Shown here piece by piece: positions 1 to 7,797 of a stretch of DNA of 64,000 nucleotides. Both the position numbers and the translations under genes were made by a program. The notes under the pieces are model-generated. The model searched no databases. It saw only the letters and a list, made by a program, of their open reading frames with translations, and was not told where the DNA came from. This DNA comes from Nocardia terrae (GTDB taxonomy: Bacteria > Actinomycetota > Actinomycetes > Mycobacteriales > Mycobacteriaceae). Every line of letters starts with the position of its first letter. The stretch's first letter is position 1. The stretch is from positions 1,178,001-1,242,000 of the forward strand of contig NZ_WRPP01000001.1 in NCBI RefSeq assembly GCF_009760405.1, read 5' to 3'.

Positions 1-428
1 AGGTAGTTGCCCGCCAGGGTGACCCACTTGCCGCCCGCGTCCTTGTCGGCTGCGGCGACGGCGGCGGTGTCGACGCCGGAGGCTTGCAGCAGCCCGGACT
101 TGTCGGCCTTCTGCATGAACGGCGGCAGCGTCACGACCACGTCGGCCTGCGGGTTGGACTGTTCCTTCTCGACGCGGCTGACGACCTCGCCGGAGCCCGC
201 CTCGACCAGGTTGACCGAAATGCCGGTCTGGTCCTTGAACTTCGCGAACTGGGCCTTGTACCAGTCGCCGACGCCATCGGCGGAGTAGACGGTGACCGTC
301 TTGTCGCCGCTGGCGTTGCTGCCGGTGCCGCCGCAGGCGGTCAGGCTGAAGGCGACCGCGGTCGCGGAGGTCAGGATGAGAGCGGTGCGGGCGATGTTGC
401 GTGCGAGGCGGTTGTTCGAAATACGCAC
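1..428 (-). CDS. ABC transporter substrate-binding lipoprotein, probably 2-aminoethylphosphonate (C-terminus beyond window)
   Basis: The 142 visible residues are the N-terminal part of an exported solute-binding lipoprotein. A basic n-region, a hydrophobic core at about residues 13-30 and the lipobox LTAC put the lipidated Cys at residue 32. The mature protein opens with TVTVYSADG and then ADVVVTLPPFMQKAD, a pattern of the iron/thiamine/phosphonate group of binding proteins. The start is a GTG at 428. The phosphonate substrate is inferred from the two upstream genes on the same strand, a phosphonatase-like hydrolase and a FAD amine oxidoreductase. The gap to the upstream gene is 97 bp and contains a strong hairpin, so this gene may have its own promoter or be attenuated. 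The C-terminal half and any permease or ATPase genes lie off the left edge. Confidence 0.8.
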   Translation of the reverse strand, partial: MRISNNRLARNIARTALILTSATAVAFSLTACGGTGSNASGDKTVTVYSADGVGDWYKAQFAKFKDQTGISVNLVEAGSGEVVSRVEKEQSNPQADVVVTLPPFMQKADKSGLLQASGVDTAAVAAADKDAGGKWVTLAGNY

Positions 429-483
429 GGTGACTGCACTTTCAGTTCAGGGGACGGTCGAGTCGAAGGGACGGTGGGGTACT

Positions 484-518
484 CCGCCGCCCCGGGCGAG
501 GCGCGCCCGGAGCGGCGG
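484..518 (-). terminator. Hairpin between hydrolase gene and binding-protein gene
   Basis: Arms of 15 nt (484-498 and 504-518) pair with one mismatch around a 5-nt loop. There is no T-run after it on the minus strand. It sits just after the hydrolase stop codon and before the binding-protein start, so it could be a terminator, an attenuator or an mRNA-stabilising stem that sets the relative expression of the two genes. Confidence 0.5.
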
Positions 519-524
519 AATTCT

Positions 525-1217
525 CTAGCCGCGCTCGGCCAGCAGCAGCTGCGCGAACTCGGTGATGGACGGCACGACATGGGTCGCACCGGCGGAGCGC
601 AGTTGCTCCTCGTCGTGGGCTCCGGTGAGGGTTCCGGCCACGATGCGCGCCCCGGCCGAGAGCCCGGTGCCGATATCGCTGGCCGTATCACCCAGCACCG
701 CAACGCGATCCACGGCGTCGATGCCCAGTCGCAGCACAGCGGTGAGCACCATGTCCGGGTAGGGGCGGCCGCGACCGGCGTCGGAGGGAGCCAGGGTCAG
801 ATCGGCGATGTCGTTCCAGCCCAGCACTTCCAGCAGTTTGTCCTGGGTCTCGCGACTGAAGCCGGTGGTCAGCGCCACCTTGATGCCCGCCGCCCGCAGC
901 GCCGAGATGGCTTCGGCGGCACCGGGAATCGGGCTGACGCCGGTCTCGGCGGCGAGTTCGGCGTAGGCGGCCTCGAAGGCCGCGTTGCCCGCCTGCGCGC
1001 GCTCCTCGTCACCACCGGTCAGTGCGCGGAAGACGACGATCTTGGACTGGCCCATGGTGTCGACGACGTACTGCCGGGCGGCTTCGCGCTCGGGCCCCTG
1101 TTCGGGGATGCCCGCCGCGGTGGCGGCCCGTTCGAAGGACCGGATGACCAGCCCGTCGTCTTCGACGGTGGTGCCCGCCATGTCGAGCACGGCGAGGTCG
1201 ATCTGCTTGTCGGACAC
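525..1217 (-). CDS. Phosphonatase-like HAD hydrolase
   Basis: This is a 230-residue HAD-superfamily hydrolase that would cleave the C-P bond of phosphonoacetaldehyde or a close analogue in the cytoplasm. Motif I is DMAGTTVEDDG with the nucleophile Asp12. The +2 position is Ala, as in phosphonoacetaldehyde hydrolases (DWAGTTVD), and not the usual Asp. In the cap, MGQSKIVVFRAL resembles the phosphonatase MGLLKxxHVRAL, so Lys59 is the likely Schiff-base lysine. Motif III/IV regions are RPYPDM and GDTASDIGTG. This matches the phosphonatase-like family (TIGR03351) that is usually found beside a FAD oxidoreductase, as here. It lies 22 bp after the oxidoreductase gene, consistent with one operon. 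The exact substrate is inferred. Confidence 0.85.
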   Translation of the reverse strand: MSDKQIDLAVLDMAGTTVEDDGLVIRSFERAATAAGIPEQGPEREAARQYVVDTMGQSKIVVFRALTGGDEERAQAGNAAFEAAYAELAAETGVSPIPGAAEAISALRAAGIKVALTTGFSRETQDKLLEVLGWNDIADLTLAPSDAGRGRPYPDMVLTAVLRLGIDAVDRVAVLGDTASDIGTGLSAGARIVAGTLTGAHDEEQLRSAGATHVVPSITEFAQLLLAERG

Positions 1218-1239
1218 GGTGATTCCTTCGCTGTTCGGA

Positions 1240-2355
1240 TCAGAGCTCGAGCAGGTCGGCGGTCTCTTCGCCGAGCGCGGGCCCCAGCGTCATACCGCGC
1301 CCGCCCGGGCCGGTGATCACCCAGACGTTGTCGGCGGCCCGCGCGCGGGTGACGATGGCCCCCGGATCGATGGACTGGCTGTAGACCCCGGCCCAGCGCC
1401 GCACGATCGGCGGCAGCTTGCGGCCCAGCAGCTCCTCCATCACGCCGGTGAGGTGCTCGTAGGGGGCCTCGTCGACGTCGAAGGTGAACGGCTCGTCGTA
1501 CTCGTGGGTGTCGCCGATGGTGAGTCCGCCGTGCAGGCGCTGCACGGCCAGCAGCTGCATCTTGTGCTGGGCCGCGGTGAACGGCTGCGCCTCTTCGCGA
1601 TTCAGCTTGTCCAGCTCGGGGCCCGCGAAGGCCGGGTAGTAGCGGAAGCTGTCGCCGTCGGCGATGGCGGTGGTGAGCGGTTCGCCCAGGGGAGCGGTCT
1701 GCATCATCTGCAGCCGTACCCGGCGCACCGGAATGTCCCCCACCAGTTCACGAGTCAGGCCCGCGTGCGCCGCGCCCGGGCAGACCAGGACCAGATCGCC
1801 CTCGTGGCGGCGGCCGCGGTCGTCGACGACGGTGGTGCCGGTGAGAGTGCGCGCCTCGGTCCCCGCGAAGAAGGTGTAGCGCTCGCTGGCCTCCATGTAG
1901 CGGCGCAGCGCGGGCAGCGCCTGCCGCGACTCCACCGCGGCGTCGGCCGAACAGTGCAGGCCCGCAAGGAACTTGCCGCGCAGCGCGGGGTTGAGCGCGC
2001 GCACCCGGTCCGGGTCCAGCAGCTCGAAGCCGCGTTCGGCGGCCGAGGGGCCCGCCATGGCGGCCTCGGCCACCGCGAGCTCGTTGTCGGTGCGCACCAA
2101 GGTGATCGAGCCCGCGGCGCGGAAGCCCACGCCCGGCACCTTGCCGCCGATCTCTTCCCACAGCTGCCGGGACCGCAGCGTGAGCGCCAATTCGCTGGCG
2201 CTGCGCCCCGAAACCCACACCAGTCCGAAGTTGCGCACGGTCGCGCCGCGCGCCTCCACCTCGCGTTCCAGGTGAACGACGTCGTGGCCGCGCCCGATGG
2301 CGGCGAGAGCGTGGGCGGTACCGAGGATCCCTCCGCCGATGATGACCAATCGCAT
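1240..2355 (-). CDS. FAD-dependent amine oxidoreductase of aminophosphonate loci (TIGR03364-like)
   Basis: The 371-residue DAO-fold flavoprotein begins with the dinucleotide-binding motif VIIGGGILGTAHAL and the FAD-contact strand VVHLERE. TVRNFGLVWVSGR follows, as in the TIGR03364 family. Members sit beside phosphonatase-like hydrolases and are thought to oxidise 2-aminoethylphosphonate or N-methylated forms to phosphonoacetaldehyde, taking the place of the PhnW transaminase. I chose the internal ATG at 2355 because it directly precedes RLVIIGGG and has AGGA about 9 nt upstream. An upstream ATG at 2373 would overlap the first regulator operator. The gene is the first of the phosphonate operon and is read away from the GntR gene. 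No PhnW-like transaminase is present in the window, which supports the oxidative route. Confidence 0.85.
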   Translation of the reverse strand: MRLVIIGGGILGTAHALAAIGRGHDVVHLEREVEARGATVRNFGLVWVSGRSASELALTLRSRQLWEEIGGKVPGVGFRAAGSITLVRTDNELAVAEAAMAGPSAAERGFELLDPDRVRALNPALRGKFLAGLHCSADAAVESRQALPALRRYMEASERYTFFAGTEARTLTGTTVVDDRGRRHEGDLVLVCPGAAHAGLTRELVGDIPVRRVRLQMMQTAPLGEPLTTAIADGDSFRYYPAFAGPELDKLNREEAQPFTAAQHKMQLLAVQRLHGGLTIGDTHEYDEPFTFDVDEAPYEHLTGVMEELLGRKLPPIVRRWAGVYSQSIDPGAIVTRARAADNVWVITGPGGRGMTLGPALGEETADLLEL

Positions 2356-2373
2356 GACCAACATCCTGGGCAA

Positions 2374-2446
2374 TGGTCTAGACCTAGGAGTGTTTCGTGT
2401 GGAAACGCTAGGTTAATAATTGGTATAGACCAATCCTGTGTACGCT
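2374..2446. promoter_or_regulatory. Paired GntR/HutC-type operators and promoter between divergent genes
   Basis: Two matching palindromes lie between the divergent genes: TGGTCTAGACCT (2374-2385) and TGGTATAGACCA (2421-2432). The second extends to a 16-bp near-palindrome (2419-2434). Their centres are 47 bp apart. Both fit the GGT-NTA-N-ACC style of HutC-type GntR operators. The hexamer TACGCT (2441-2446) ends 8 nt before the regulator ATG. The right operator therefore overlaps the -35 region of the regulator, and the left one sits just before the oxidoreductase start. This fits autoregulation plus control of the phosphonate operon. Confidence 0.75.
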
Positions 2447-2453
2447 GGGGCTC

Positions 2454-3191
2454 ATGGACCAGTGGGAGGCTGCCGGGGTGGAAGACCAGTTGGCGCGCAT
2501 GCCGAAGTCGTATCGTGTCCGCGCGGAACTGGAGTCGCTGCTCGCCGAACTCTCCGAGGGCGACCCGCTCCCCTCCGAACGAGAACTCGCCCTGCGCTGC
2601 GGCGTCGCCCGCGAAACCGTGCGGCAGGCCGTGCGAGAACTGCTGGTGGAGGGCCGGATTCGCCGCCAGGGCCGCGGCACCGTGGTCTCGCGCCCGAAGA
2701 TGGTGCAGCCCTTGTCACTTCGCTCCTACACCGAGGGCGCGCTGCGCTTCGGCCGCACGCCCGGCCGTCTGCTGGTGGGCTGGACCGATGTGCCCGCCGA
2801 ACCGGATGTCGCCCAGGATCTGAAGATCGAGCCCGGCACCGTGGTGACCCATCTGGAGCGGGTGCTGCTGGCCGACGGCGAGCGCATCGGCCTGGAGAGC
2901 ACCTGGATGCCGTTGCCGCGCTTCGCCTTCCTGCGCGAGTTCTACGACCCCACCACCTCGCTCTACGCGGCGACCCGTTCGCGCGGCATCGTCTACATGT
3001 CGGCCACCGAGCGCATCGAGACCATGCTGGCCTCCCCGCGCGAGGCCGCCCTGCTGGAATGCACCACCGCCCTGCCGATGCTGCTGCTGCACCGCCGCAG
3101 CGTGGACGCCGAGGGAACGCCCATCGAACGCGTGCGGTCGCTCTATCGCGGCGACCGCATCGCGTTCCAGGCCACTTTGCGCGACTACTGA
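2454..3191 (+). CDS. GntR-family regulator with UTRA domain
   Basis: This 245-residue repressor has a winged HTH at about residues 18-80 (LPSERELALRCGVARETVRQAV, spanning 40-61) and a UTRA effector domain at about 95-240 (ESTWMPLPRFAFL, YMSATERIETMLA). HutC-subfamily members sense small metabolites and leave DNA on binding them. Divergence from the phosphonate genes and the two shared operators make it their likely local regulator, with an aminophosphonate or its aldehyde as a plausible effector (inference). The ATG lies 8 nt after TACGCT, so the mRNA is probably leaderless. Confidence 0.88.
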   Translation: MDQWEAAGVEDQLARMPKSYRVRAELESLLAELSEGDPLPSERELALRCGVARETVRQAVRELLVEGRIRRQGRGTVVSRPKMVQPLSLRSYTEGALRFGRTPGRLLVGWTDVPAEPDVAQDLKIEPGTVVTHLERVLLADGERIGLESTWMPLPRFAFLREFYDPTTSLYAATRSRGIVYMSATERIETMLASPREAALLECTTALPMLLLHRRSVDAEGTPIERVRSLYRGDRIAFQATLRDY

Positions 3192-3281
3192 CGCACTCCC
3201 GCACCGGGATCCACTGACGCGTGTTCCTGCCGTCCTGCGTGGGAGGATCTGCCGACGCGTGGATCCGGCCGCGCGGGGGAT

Positions 3282-4484
3282 CTACTGCGTGGCGTGGGTG
3301 TCGTCGAGCCAGTCGAACAGGCGCTGCAGGGTGAGCAGCACGGCTCCGGTGTGGCAGTGCTCGCCCGCGCCCTCCGCCTCGGTGCCGGTGATCAATTCCT
3401 TCTTGCAGGTCAGCGCCTCGTGGAGGCGCGGGGCCTCGCCCTTGAAGAAGAGGTCGTTCTCGGCCTCGAAAACCAGTGTCGGGCACTGGATCCGGTCGGC
3501 CACACCGGCGAGGGTGTAGTCGGCGGTGCGGCGCACGTAGTCGGCGGGTGAGGCCGCGCCGAAGGTCCACCGCCCGTTGCGCAGCGCCCAGCGCGTGGTG
3601 GTGCTGACCGCCATCAGCAGGGCGGCAACGGCATTCGCCTCCTCGTCGCGGCCCTGCGCGATCCACTCGGACAGGAACGGCGGCATGATCCGCTCGTGCG
3701 CGGCGTGGTAATCGTAGAGGCCGTCGTCGAGGATCAGCGCCGCCAGCCGCGGCTCGAAGGCGGCGGCACGTGCGGCCAGGTAGCCGCCGAGGCTGTAGCC
3801 GAACAGGGAGATTCGCGTCGAGTCGATCTCCGGGCGGGTCAGCGCGAAGTCGACCACCGGGGTGATGACGGCCTCCCAGTCGTGACGGAAGGTGAGGCCC
3901 TGCTCGCGGATGACCGCGCCCTGGCCGGGGCCGTCGAAGGCCAGCACGTTGTATCCGCGCGCCACCGCGCCCGCCGCCAGCGCGAAATACGACTCCTCGA
4001 GGGTGGAGTCGAAACCGCTGTTGAAGATGACGGTCGGACGCGGCGCGCCCGAATCGTCGACCAGGTAGAGGTAGCCGGGAAGGGTGGTGTCCGCGTAGGG
4101 AATCGACACCGGGATCACCGGTGAGTCCATGAGTTGCGCGGCGGCCCAGAAGGTTTCGCGTGCCAGCCGGGACAGCTCACGGGCCTTCGAATCGTTGGCC
4201 GGATCGTCGCGGCGGTAGAACTCGGCGGTGCGGTAGTAGTTCGAGGCCCGCAGCAGCGCCTCGCGGGCACTCACCCGGTGGCCCGCGCTCGCGGCCGCCT
4301 CGCCGAGGCTGTGCACCCGGCGGGCGGTGGCCTCCCACTCGCGCAGCCAGGCCGCCTCGTCCCCGTCCGGGATGCGGCGGGCGGTGGTGATCACCTCGCC
4401 GAGTTCCGCGCCGCCGTAGCAGGCGAACCCGGCCGCGCGCAGGGTCTCGTAGTCGAAGGATTCGTCGTCGAAGAGGAATTTCAT
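3282..4484 (-). CDS. Alpha/beta hydrolase, FrsA/2,6-dihydroxypseudooxynicotine-hydrolase type
   Basis: This 400-residue protein has a helical N-terminal cap region of about 120 residues followed by an alpha/beta hydrolase core. The nucleophile elbow is FGYSLGG with Ser231. Asp343 (EAENDLFF) and His375 (GEHCHTG) complete a visible triad. The oxyanion-side motif is NSGFDS followed by DGPGQG. The architecture resembles DUF1100/FrsA-like and C-C hydrolase relatives acting on diketone or ester substrates. The real substrate cannot be read from the sequence. The start is the ATG at 4484. A longer reading frame upstream is open only because it runs antisense through the TetR gene. The divergent TetR and the operator between them suggest substrate-induced derepression. 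Confidence 0.85.
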   Translation of the reverse strand: MKFLFDDESFDYETLRAAGFACYGGAELGEVITTARRIPDGDEAAWLREWEATARRVHSLGEAAASAGHRVSAREALLRASNYYRTAEFYRRDDPANDSKARELSRLARETFWAAAQLMDSPVIPVSIPYADTTLPGYLYLVDDSGAPRPTVIFNSGFDSTLEESYFALAAGAVARGYNVLAFDGPGQGAVIREQGLTFRHDWEAVITPVVDFALTRPEIDSTRISLFGYSLGGYLAARAAAFEPRLAALILDDGLYDYHAAHERIMPPFLSEWIAQGRDEEANAVAALLMAVSTTTRWALRNGRWTFGAASPADYVRRTADYTLAGVADRIQCPTLVFEAENDLFFKGEAPRLHEALTCKKELITGTEAEGAGEHCHTGAVLLTLQRLFDWLDDTHATQ

Positions 4485-4510
4485 GGCTTCTACCTCGCTC
4501 TTTACGTCGA

Positions 4511-4588
4511 TACGACACCGTTTCGTCGTACGGGAAGAACGGTAGACCCCGTAACGACGAAACGCAACCGTTTCGTCGTTGATAGACT
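4511..4588. promoter_or_regulatory. TetR operator region between divergent hydrolase and regulator
   Basis: A perfect inverted repeat with arms AACGACGAAACG (4553-4564) and CGTTTCGTCGTT (4569-4580) is separated by 4 nt. A second site, TACGAC...GTCGTA (4511-4530), carries the same half-site CCGTTTCGTCGT. TAGACT (4583-4588) ends 8 nt before the TetR ATG, so the main repeat covers its -35 region. The two sites would let the TetR protein repress both divergent genes. Confidence 0.78.
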
Positions 4589-4595
4589 TCGGGCC

Positions 4596-5213
4596 ATGAG
4601 CGAGGAACCCGGTTCGAGCGGACGCAAACCCGCGGGCGCGGCGGTGATGCAGCCGCAGGTGACCGCCGCCATCCGGGCCGCGGCCTTCGAGGAACTGGCC
4701 GAGGCGGGCTACGGCAAACTGTCCATGGAGGCGGTCGCCCGTCGCGCGGGCGTGAGCAAGCCGACGCTGTACCGGCGCTGGTCGACCAAGGAGGACCTGG
4801 TCCTCGCGCTCATCTCCGAGGTGGCCATCGCCGCCGCCGACCCGCCCGACACCGGAACCGTGCGCGGCGATCTGCGCGCGCTGCTCGCCGTCATGGCCGA
4901 CGGTCTCACCAATCCCTTTGCCGCCCGGATCATTCCGGACCTGCTGGCCCAGGCCGTCCGGGTGCCCGCGCTGCGCGAGGTGCTCGCCGTGGGTATCGGA
5001 CAGTCCCGGCGCGCCAGGATCGAGCTCCTGCTGCACCGGGCCGTCGAGCGCGGCGAGCTGCCCGCGACCCTGAATACCGAACTGGCCCTGGACTTCATCG
5101 GCGGTCCGCTGTTTCTGCACGTCATGCTCGGCGGTGACCCGACCGGAGCGGAGTATCTCGACGAACTCACCGACATGCTGCTCACCGCCTTCGGGGCGGC
5201 CCCGACGAAATGA
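4596..5213 (+). CDS. TetR-family transcriptional regulator
   Basis: The 205-residue protein has an N-terminal TetR HTH (about residues 25-70: GYGKLSMEAVARRAGVSKPT, then LYRRWSTKEDLV) and a C-terminal ligand domain of the TetR_C_16/AcrR-like type. It is divergent from the alpha/beta hydrolase and faces the operator at 4553-4580, so it probably represses that gene and itself. The ATG lies 8 nt after a TAGACT -10 element, suggesting a leaderless transcript. The ligand is unknown and is probably the hydrolase substrate or product. Confidence 0.88.
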   Translation: MSEEPGSSGRKPAGAAVMQPQVTAAIRAAAFEELAEAGYGKLSMEAVARRAGVSKPTLYRRWSTKEDLVLALISEVAIAAADPPDTGTVRGDLRALLAVMADGLTNPFAARIIPDLLAQAVRVPALREVLAVGIGQSRRARIELLLHRAVERGELPATLNTELALDFIGGPLFLHVMLGGDPTGAEYLDELTDMLLTAFGAAPTK

Positions 5214-5232
5214 GTTCGGCCCGCTCATCCAC

Positions 5233-5432
5233 GACCGGGCCAACCCCCGTCGTTCGTGACCGGGCCAACCCCCGTCGTTCGTGACCGGGCCAACCCCCGT
5301 CGTTCGTGACCGGGCCAACCCCCGTCATTCGCAACCGGGCCAACCCCCATCGTTCGTGACCGAGCCAACCCCCGTCATTCGCAACCGGGCCAACCCCCGT
5401 CGTTCGCGACCGGGTCAACCCCCGTCATTCCG
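5233..5432. repeat. Eight tandem copies of a 25-bp repeat
   Basis: Eight head-to-tail units of exactly 25 bp run from 5233 to 5432. The first three units are identical and begin GACCGGGCCAACCCCCGTCG. Later ones differ at a few recurring positions (CATTC for CGTTC, AACC for GACC). The unit is not a multiple of three, so an open frame across it is a by-product, not a gene. The array lies between the convergent TetR and luciferase-like genes, and there are no unique spacers. Likely a minisatellite, possibly variable in copy number between strains. Confidence 0.92.
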
Positions 5433-5451
5433 GCGTGCTTTTGGTCGGAAT
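5427..5451. repeat. REP-like 25-bp hairpin, copy 1
   Basis: Arms ATTCCGGC (5427-5434) and GTCGGAAT (5444-5451) flank a 9-nt loop GTGCTTTTG. A close relative occurs at 7798-7822 with the same loop length. The element follows directly on the tandem array and lies just past the stop codon of the minus-strand oxidoreductase, a position typical of repetitive extragenic palindromes, and may help end transcription from both sides. Confidence 0.6.
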
Positions 5452-5467
5452 CCAATCACGGTGCCGC

Positions 5468-6481
5468 TCAGCGGACCTGCGGTGCGACCTTCGCGCCCAG
5501 CAGTTCGATGTTGTGCAAGACCTTCTCGTGCGGCAGCGTGCCGACGCTGCTGTGCAGCATGAACCGGTCCAGCCCGAGGGTGTCGCGCACGTCGGCGATC
5601 TTCTCGGCGACGTAGTCCGGCGTGCCCACGAACAGCGAACCGCTTTGGGAGCGAAGGGCATCGAACTGCTGCCGGGTCATCGGACCCCAGCCGCGCTCGC
5701 GCCCGATGCCGGACATGGCCCGCGCGTAGGAGGCGTAGAAGTCCTCGACCGCGGCCTTGTCGGTGTCGGCGATGTACCCGTGCGCGTGCACCGCCACCGG
5801 CTGCGGCTGGTGCCCGCCCTCGTCGAGCGCCCGGTGGTACAGATCCACCAGCGGCTTGAACCGCGCCGGCTGCCCGCCGATGATGGCGATGGCCAGCGGC
5901 AGGCCCAGAAGCCCTGCGCGCACGACGGATTCGGGGCTGCCGCCGACCGCGATCCACACCGGCAGCGGCCGGTTCTCGGTGCGCGGGTAGACGATGGCGT
6001 CGGTCAGGGGAGCGCGGAACTTGCCCTCCCAGGTGACCGGCTCTTCCTCGCGGATCTTCAGCAGCAGCGCCAGCTTCTCCTCGAAGAGTTCGTCGTAGTC
6101 ATTGAGGTCGTAGCCGAACAGCGGGAACGACTCGATGAACGAGCCACGCCCGGCCATCAATTCGGCCCGCCCGTTGGACAGTCCGTCCAGGGTCGAGAAG
6201 TCCTGGAACACCCGTACCGGATCGTCGGAGCTGAGCACGGTTACCGCGCTGGTGAGCTGAATCCGCTCGGTCCGCGAGGCGATGGCGGCCAGCACCATCG
6301 CGGGTGAGGACGCCGCGAAGTCTTTGCGGTGATGCTCGCCCACGCCGTACACGTCCAGCCCGGCCCGCTCGGTGGCCACGGCTTCCTCGACCACCTGCCG
6401 CAGCCGCTCGCCCGCGGTCGGCACCGGCCCGTCGCCGCCCACGGGGTGTGTTTCCGCGAATGTCGTCAGTCCCAGTTCCAC
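5468..6481 (-). CDS. Luciferase-like (LLM class) flavin-dependent oxidoreductase
   Basis: The 337-residue protein has the TIM-barrel bacterial luciferase family fold. Signature segments are VYGVGEHHRKDF, LTSAVTVLSSDDPVRVFQDF, SNGRAELMAGRGSF and PLPVWIAVGGSPES. Such enzymes use reduced FMN (or F420) to oxidise or desulfurise small organics; the substrate cannot be inferred. The GTG at 6481 is preferred because AGAGGGG lies about 10 nt upstream and the family normally begins with a VELGLTTF-like strand. The longer frame upstream adds a non-conserved arginine-rich stretch. It is divergent from mapB with 129 bp between them. Confidence 0.85.
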   Translation of the reverse strand: MELGLTTFAETHPVGGDGPVPTAGERLRQVVEEAVATERAGLDVYGVGEHHRKDFAASSPAMVLAAIASRTERIQLTSAVTVLSSDDPVRVFQDFSTLDGLSNGRAELMAGRGSFIESFPLFGYDLNDYDELFEEKLALLLKIREEEPVTWEGKFRAPLTDAIVYPRTENRPLPVWIAVGGSPESVVRAGLLGLPLAIAIIGGQPARFKPLVDLYHRALDEGGHQPQPVAVHAHGYIADTDKAAVEDFYASYARAMSGIGRERGWGPMTRQQFDALRSQSGSLFVGTPDYVAEKIADVRDTLGLDRFMLHSSVGTLPHEKVLHNIELLGAKVAPQVR

Positions 6482-6610
6482 GGCCGCAGCCCCTCTCGAG
6501 TCTTGTCTCCAAGTCAACCGAAAGCGTAAACGGACCACGGTCCGGAAGAATTCCCGCCGCACGTGGACCTGCGGATCTCAGCATTCGGACCGGCAGATAC
6601 TCTGGTAGCC

Positions 6611-7474
6611 ATGTCTGTGCGCACCCGCAAGCCCCTCGTACCCGGCACGCAGTCGCCCATTCGCGAGGTCCCCAAGAACATCGAGCGACCCGAGTACGTC
6701 TGGAAGAAGACCGTCAACGAAGGGCGCGAGCCCTGGGTGCAGACCCCCGAGACCATCGAGAAGATGCGCATCGCGGGCAAGATCGCCGCACAGGCCCTGG
6801 AAGAAGCGGGCAAGGCCGTCGCGCCGGGCGTGACCACCGACGAGCTGGACCGCATCGCGCACGAGTACATGATCGACCACGGCGCGTACCCGTCGACCTT
6901 GGGCTACAAGGGATTTCCCAAATCCTGCTGCACCTCGCTGAACGAGGTCATCTGCCACGGCATTCCGGACTCGACGGTCATCGAGGACGGCGACATCGTC
7001 AATATCGACGTGACCGCCTACATCGACGGCGTGCACGGCGACACCAACAAGACCTTCCTCGCCGGTGACGTGGACGAGGAGGTGCGCCTGCTGGTCGAGC
7101 GCACCGAGGAGGCGACCATGCGGGCCATCAAGGCCGTCAAGCCCGGTCGCGCCCTCAACGTCATCGGCCGCGTGATCGAGGCCTACGCCAACCGCTTCGG
7201 CTACGGCGTGGTCCGCGACTTCACCGGCCACGGGGTCGGCCCCACCTTCCACTCCGGCCTGGTCATCCTGCACTACGACCAGCCCGCCGTGGAGTCGGTG
7301 ATCGAACCGGGCATGACCTTCACCATCGAGCCCATGATCAACCTGGGCGGTATCGACTACGAGATCTGGGACGACGGCTGGACCGTGGTCACCAAGGACC
7401 GCAAGTGGACCGCCCAATTCGAACACACACTCGTCGTAACCGACGACGGAGCAGAAATCCTGACCCTCCCGTGA
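6611..7474 (+). CDS. mapB: Methionine aminopeptidase, type I with N-terminal extension
   Basis: The 287-residue enzyme removes the initiator methionine from nascent proteins. All five metal ligands are visible: Asp133, Asp144, His207 (GHGVG), Glu240 (TIEPM) and Glu271 (QFEHT). About 40 N-terminal residues with a proline-rich stretch ([15 protein letters not shown]) precede the catalytic domain, as in the mycobacterial type Ic enzyme, where the extension is proposed to contact the ribosome. The ATG lies 8 nt after TACTCT, so the mRNA is probably leaderless. The following small gene overlaps the stop codon. Confidence 0.95.
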   Translation: MSVRTRKPLVPGTQSPIREVPKNIERPEYVWKKTVNEGREPWVQTPETIEKMRIAGKIAAQALEEAGKAVAPGVTTDELDRIAHEYMIDHGAYPSTLGYKGFPKSCCTSLNEVICHGIPDSTVIEDGDIVNIDVTAYIDGVHGDTNKTFLAGDVDEEVRLLVERTEEATMRAIKAVKPGRALNVIGRVIEAYANRFGYGVVRDFTGHGVGPTFHSGLVILHYDQPAVESVIEPGMTFTIEPMINLGGIDYEIWDDGWTVVTKDRKWTAQFEHTLVVTDDGAEILTLP

Positions 7475-7767
7475 AAATCGCCATGCCCCAGCGGGGCACC
7501 ACGACGCGCGGCATCGGCTCGCGCGGACCTCGCCGCAAGCCCAACCGCTTCCTGCCGCCCAACCCCCGCGACGAGGGCCTCGGCGCCATGCGCGCCGCCA
7601 TGCGCCGCCACGTCGAACTCTCCGCGGGCCGCCCGGTCGAGGACGCCGAAAAACCCGACGACGCGGCGACCGACACCCGCGACGCCTCCGACAACCGCGA
7701 CGCCTACACCAGCAGCGGCCGCGAGTACTACGTCTACCGCCCCCGAGCGGAGTACAGCACCCGGTGA
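7471..7767 (+). CDS. Small basic hypothetical protein overlapping mapB stop
   Basis: A 98-codon frame starts with a GTG that overlaps the mapB TGA (GTGA at 7471), or with an ATG at 7483. The product is hydrophilic, rich in Arg, Pro and Asp ([19 protein letters not shown], later [13 protein letters not shown]), and has no signal peptide or membrane segment. It is probably intrinsically disordered. Translational coupling to mapB argues for a real gene; low complexity argues against. I recognise no family. Confidence 0.45.
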   Translation: MKIAMPQRGTTTRGIGSRGPRRKPNRFLPPNPRDEGLGAMRAAMRRHVELSAGRPVEDAEKPDDAATDTRDASDNRDAYTSSGREYYVYRPRAEYSTR

Positions 7768-7797
7768 CCAGCCGTCCCGCCGCGGATTTCCTCCGCC

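Noticed and set aside
84..1316. Long plus-strand frame opposite the phosphonate genes
   Set aside because: It is antisense to three well-supported genes and has the Arg/Gly-rich composition of a GC-driven shadow frame.
3282..5318. 678-residue minus-strand fusion upstream of the alpha/beta hydrolase
   Set aside because: The first 280 codons run antisense through the TetR gene and its repeat. The hydrolase starts at ATG 4484.
5182..5418. Minus-strand frame through the 25-bp tandem array encoding a Gly/Arg-rich repeat protein
   Set aside because: The unit length is not a multiple of three, the peptide repeats only with a shifted pattern, and there is no ribosome site. It is a by-product of the repeat.
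5233..5432. CRISPR array
   Set aside because: Units are contiguous with no unique spacers, and no cas genes are in the window.
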